Assembly: GCA_005888695.1 (NCBI GenBank)
Contig: VBBH01000104.1
Location: 1-15,787 of the forward strand
Origin: Candidatus Bathyarchaeota archaeon
GTDB taxonomy: Archaea > Thermoproteota > Bathyarchaeia > 40CM-2-53-6
Length of the DNA stretch: 15,787 nt
Direction of reading: 5' to 3'
A program made the position numbers and the translations under genes. Below the pieces are notes generated by a model. That model searched no databases. It was not told where the DNA came from and saw nothing but the letters and a program-made list of their open reading frames with translations. Of the stretch, positions 14,569-15,787 are shown in pieces. Position 1 is the first letter of the stretch. Every line of letters starts with the position of its first letter.

Positions 14569-15737
14569 AAAAGTCCCCCCGTCCGTGTAACTTCCACCCC
14601 TAGCATCGACGCGTCAGTGATCCCGAGCAACTGCTTCTCTCCAGTTCTAGGATCGTTCTTTGCGACGATGAAGAACCACGGACCATCAGGCGAGCCATGA
14701 ATATGCGTCGCTTGTACTAATCCGTACAATCGTTGCTTCTCAACCGGAAGCATGTGAAAGTCTCTTTCGGTTGTCGGAGCCATCGCCTCCACAAGATATT
14801 CCAATGGATAATGGTAGACCCTGCTCCAAAGATCAAATAATAGAACAGAAACCTCAGTGTCAGTCAGAAACAGTGGACGGATGCCACGCTGGGCCAAATA
14901 CTCGACTATTGAGTGATAGTTCGCAAAGTCACCGTTGTGCACGAGTGCTTCGTGCATTCCGATGAACGGGTGTGCGCCTCCAGGATGCCAGACCCGTCCT
15001 TTCGTCGGATAACGATGATGTCCGATCCATATGTTGGCCTTGAAATCCTCAAGCTTGTAGTATCGTACCACATCGTCTCCATACCCAACCAGTTTGAGGA
15101 CTAGCATATCTTTCCCGTGTGATAGGACGAACGCCTTCTTCTCACCGAGAGACGAATAATATCGATGGTTCAAACGGTAGCTGGTTTGGTAGGTGAACTC
15201 GTCCTCCGCAGAAGATCGCTCCATCCCGTCCAGTTTGTTGGCATGTACGAACTCTTCTAGGATCCCTGGTCTAACGCGGCAGAAGTATCTGTAGACCACG
15301 GGCGGCTGCACTTCTAGACCCTGGATACTTTGATAGTCGCTGACCGTCTCTATCCTCGAGCTATGGTCAACAATGAAATTGGAGTTGAGGAATTCGTTTT
15401 CGACTTCGTCCCTGACCCTTGACTCAAGGTAAGCTATCTGAATGAGATAGTCGTCATCCAATACTTGACGCGTAACCCCCAGTTGCTCGGGAACGAGTCC
15501 AACGGCCGCAATTCCGCCACCTTTTCCATTGCCGCGGTTCTTCATTTGAACCAACGATTGAAGGAGATACTTCCCCTCTATTGGCACGGTGCAAGCGACT
15601 CCTATTACGCCGCATCCACCCTCAGCTTCAGACTTCTCGACCATTCCAGTTACGATCGGGAGCTTGAATCGAGACCGAACTATCGACTCGACAATCTCTC
15701 TCAATTTGATCCCATTTTTCCTACTTTTGCCTGACAA
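14556..15737 (-). CDS. Glutamate synthase glutaminase domain (class II glutamine amidotransferase; archaeal split GltB, domain 1)
   Basis: The product has 393 residues and belongs to the Ntn-hydrolase glutamine amidotransferases, which release ammonia from glutamine. The nucleophile is Cys42 in EGGCGVIG, so a short propeptide must be removed to expose it, as in GltB. Other motifs are NRGNGKGGGIAAVGL, the glutamine-binding WIGHHRYPTKGR, the oxyanion Asn-Gly in LVHNGDFANY, and FLTDTEVSVLLFDL. It lies first in a two-gene operon with the GXGXG protein; together they supply two of the three domains of bacterial GltB. The FMN/iron-sulfur domain must be encoded elsewhere. The start is TTG 15737 with GAGGGGGAG upstream; ATG 15644 (MVEKSEAEGGC) is an alternative that gives a 10-residue propeptide. 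Confidence 0.9.
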   Translation of the reverse strand: MSGKSRKNGIKLREIVESIVRSRFKLPIVTGMVEKSEAEGGCGVIGVACTVPIEGKYLLQSLVQMKNRGNGKGGGIAAVGLVPEQLGVTRQVLDDDYLIQIAYLESRVRDEVENEFLNSNFIVDHSSRIETVSDYQSIQGLEVQPPVVYRYFCRVRPGILEEFVHANKLDGMERSSAEDEFTYQTSYRLNHRYYSSLGEKKAFVLSHGKDMLVLKLVGYGDDVVRYYKLEDFKANIWIGHHRYPTKGRVWHPGGAHPFIGMHEALVHNGDFANYHSIVEYLAQRGIRPLFLTDTEVSVLLFDLWSRVYHYPLEYLVEAMAPTTERDFHMLPVEKQRLYGLVQATHIHGSPDGPWFFIVAKNDPRTGEKQLLGITDASMLGVEVTRTGGLLCSL

Positions 15738-15764
15738 GAAGGTCAGTTCTCCCCCTCAACTCAC

Positions 15765-15772
15765 CTATACTC
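15765..15772 (-). promoter_or_regulatory. TATA-like element for the glutamate synthase operon
   Basis: On the minus strand this reads GAGTATAG, centred about 31 bases before the TTG at 15737, giving a start of transcription close to the start codon. It implies that the glutaminase gene is the first gene of its transcript and that no synthase-domain gene precedes it in the operon. Confidence 0.4.
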
Positions 15773-15787
15773 TTCAGTCCCCGCTCT

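Overview
The window looks archaeal, from a mesophile-like lineage with roughly balanced base composition. The supporting signs are a glutamate synthase split into separate domain genes, TATA-like elements about 30 bases upstream of several starts (suggesting leaderless or short-leader mRNAs), T-run terminators, frequent TTG and GTG starts, and many exported proteins built from CARDB, PKD, NHL and dockerin-like modules. This style is familiar from Thaumarchaeota/Bathyarchaeota-type genomes. The lineage assignment is an inference and cannot be settled here.

Layout. Bases 3-62 are the last codons of a dockerin-bearing protein. A four-helix membrane protein (minus) and an exported protein (plus) then diverge from starts only three bases apart. 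Next come a CARDB-like, C-terminally anchored surface protein and a membrane-anchored caspase-like (clan CD) peptidase, both plus. They converge on a secreted S53 sedolisin (minus). An 807-residue exported protein (12 NHL repeats, CARDB-like domain, dockerin) diverges from the sedolisin. A short gene remnant resembling the end of the exported protein at 624-1211 lies just behind it. An M20 peptidase (plus) then shares its stop with a small HExxH protein (minus). A small membrane protein and a PKD-dockerin protein follow, both minus.

Around 11860 two truncated genes meet head to head: the C-terminal end of a NosD-like beta-helix protein (minus) and the C-terminal part of a PLP-enzyme/rhodanese fusion (plus). 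The fusion also carries a frameshift near 12450 and has apparently lost its stop. This is either a genomic recombination scar or a chimeric assembly join.

The right end holds a two-gene minus-strand operon for archaeal split glutamate synthase: the class II glutaminase domain followed, with overlapping codons, by the GXGXG domain. The FMN/iron-sulfur synthase domain is not in the window.

Overall the left two thirds is a surface-protein and peptidase region (three dockerin C-termini, one sedolisin, one caspase-like enzyme, one M20 and one HExxH protein). The right end is core nitrogen metabolism.
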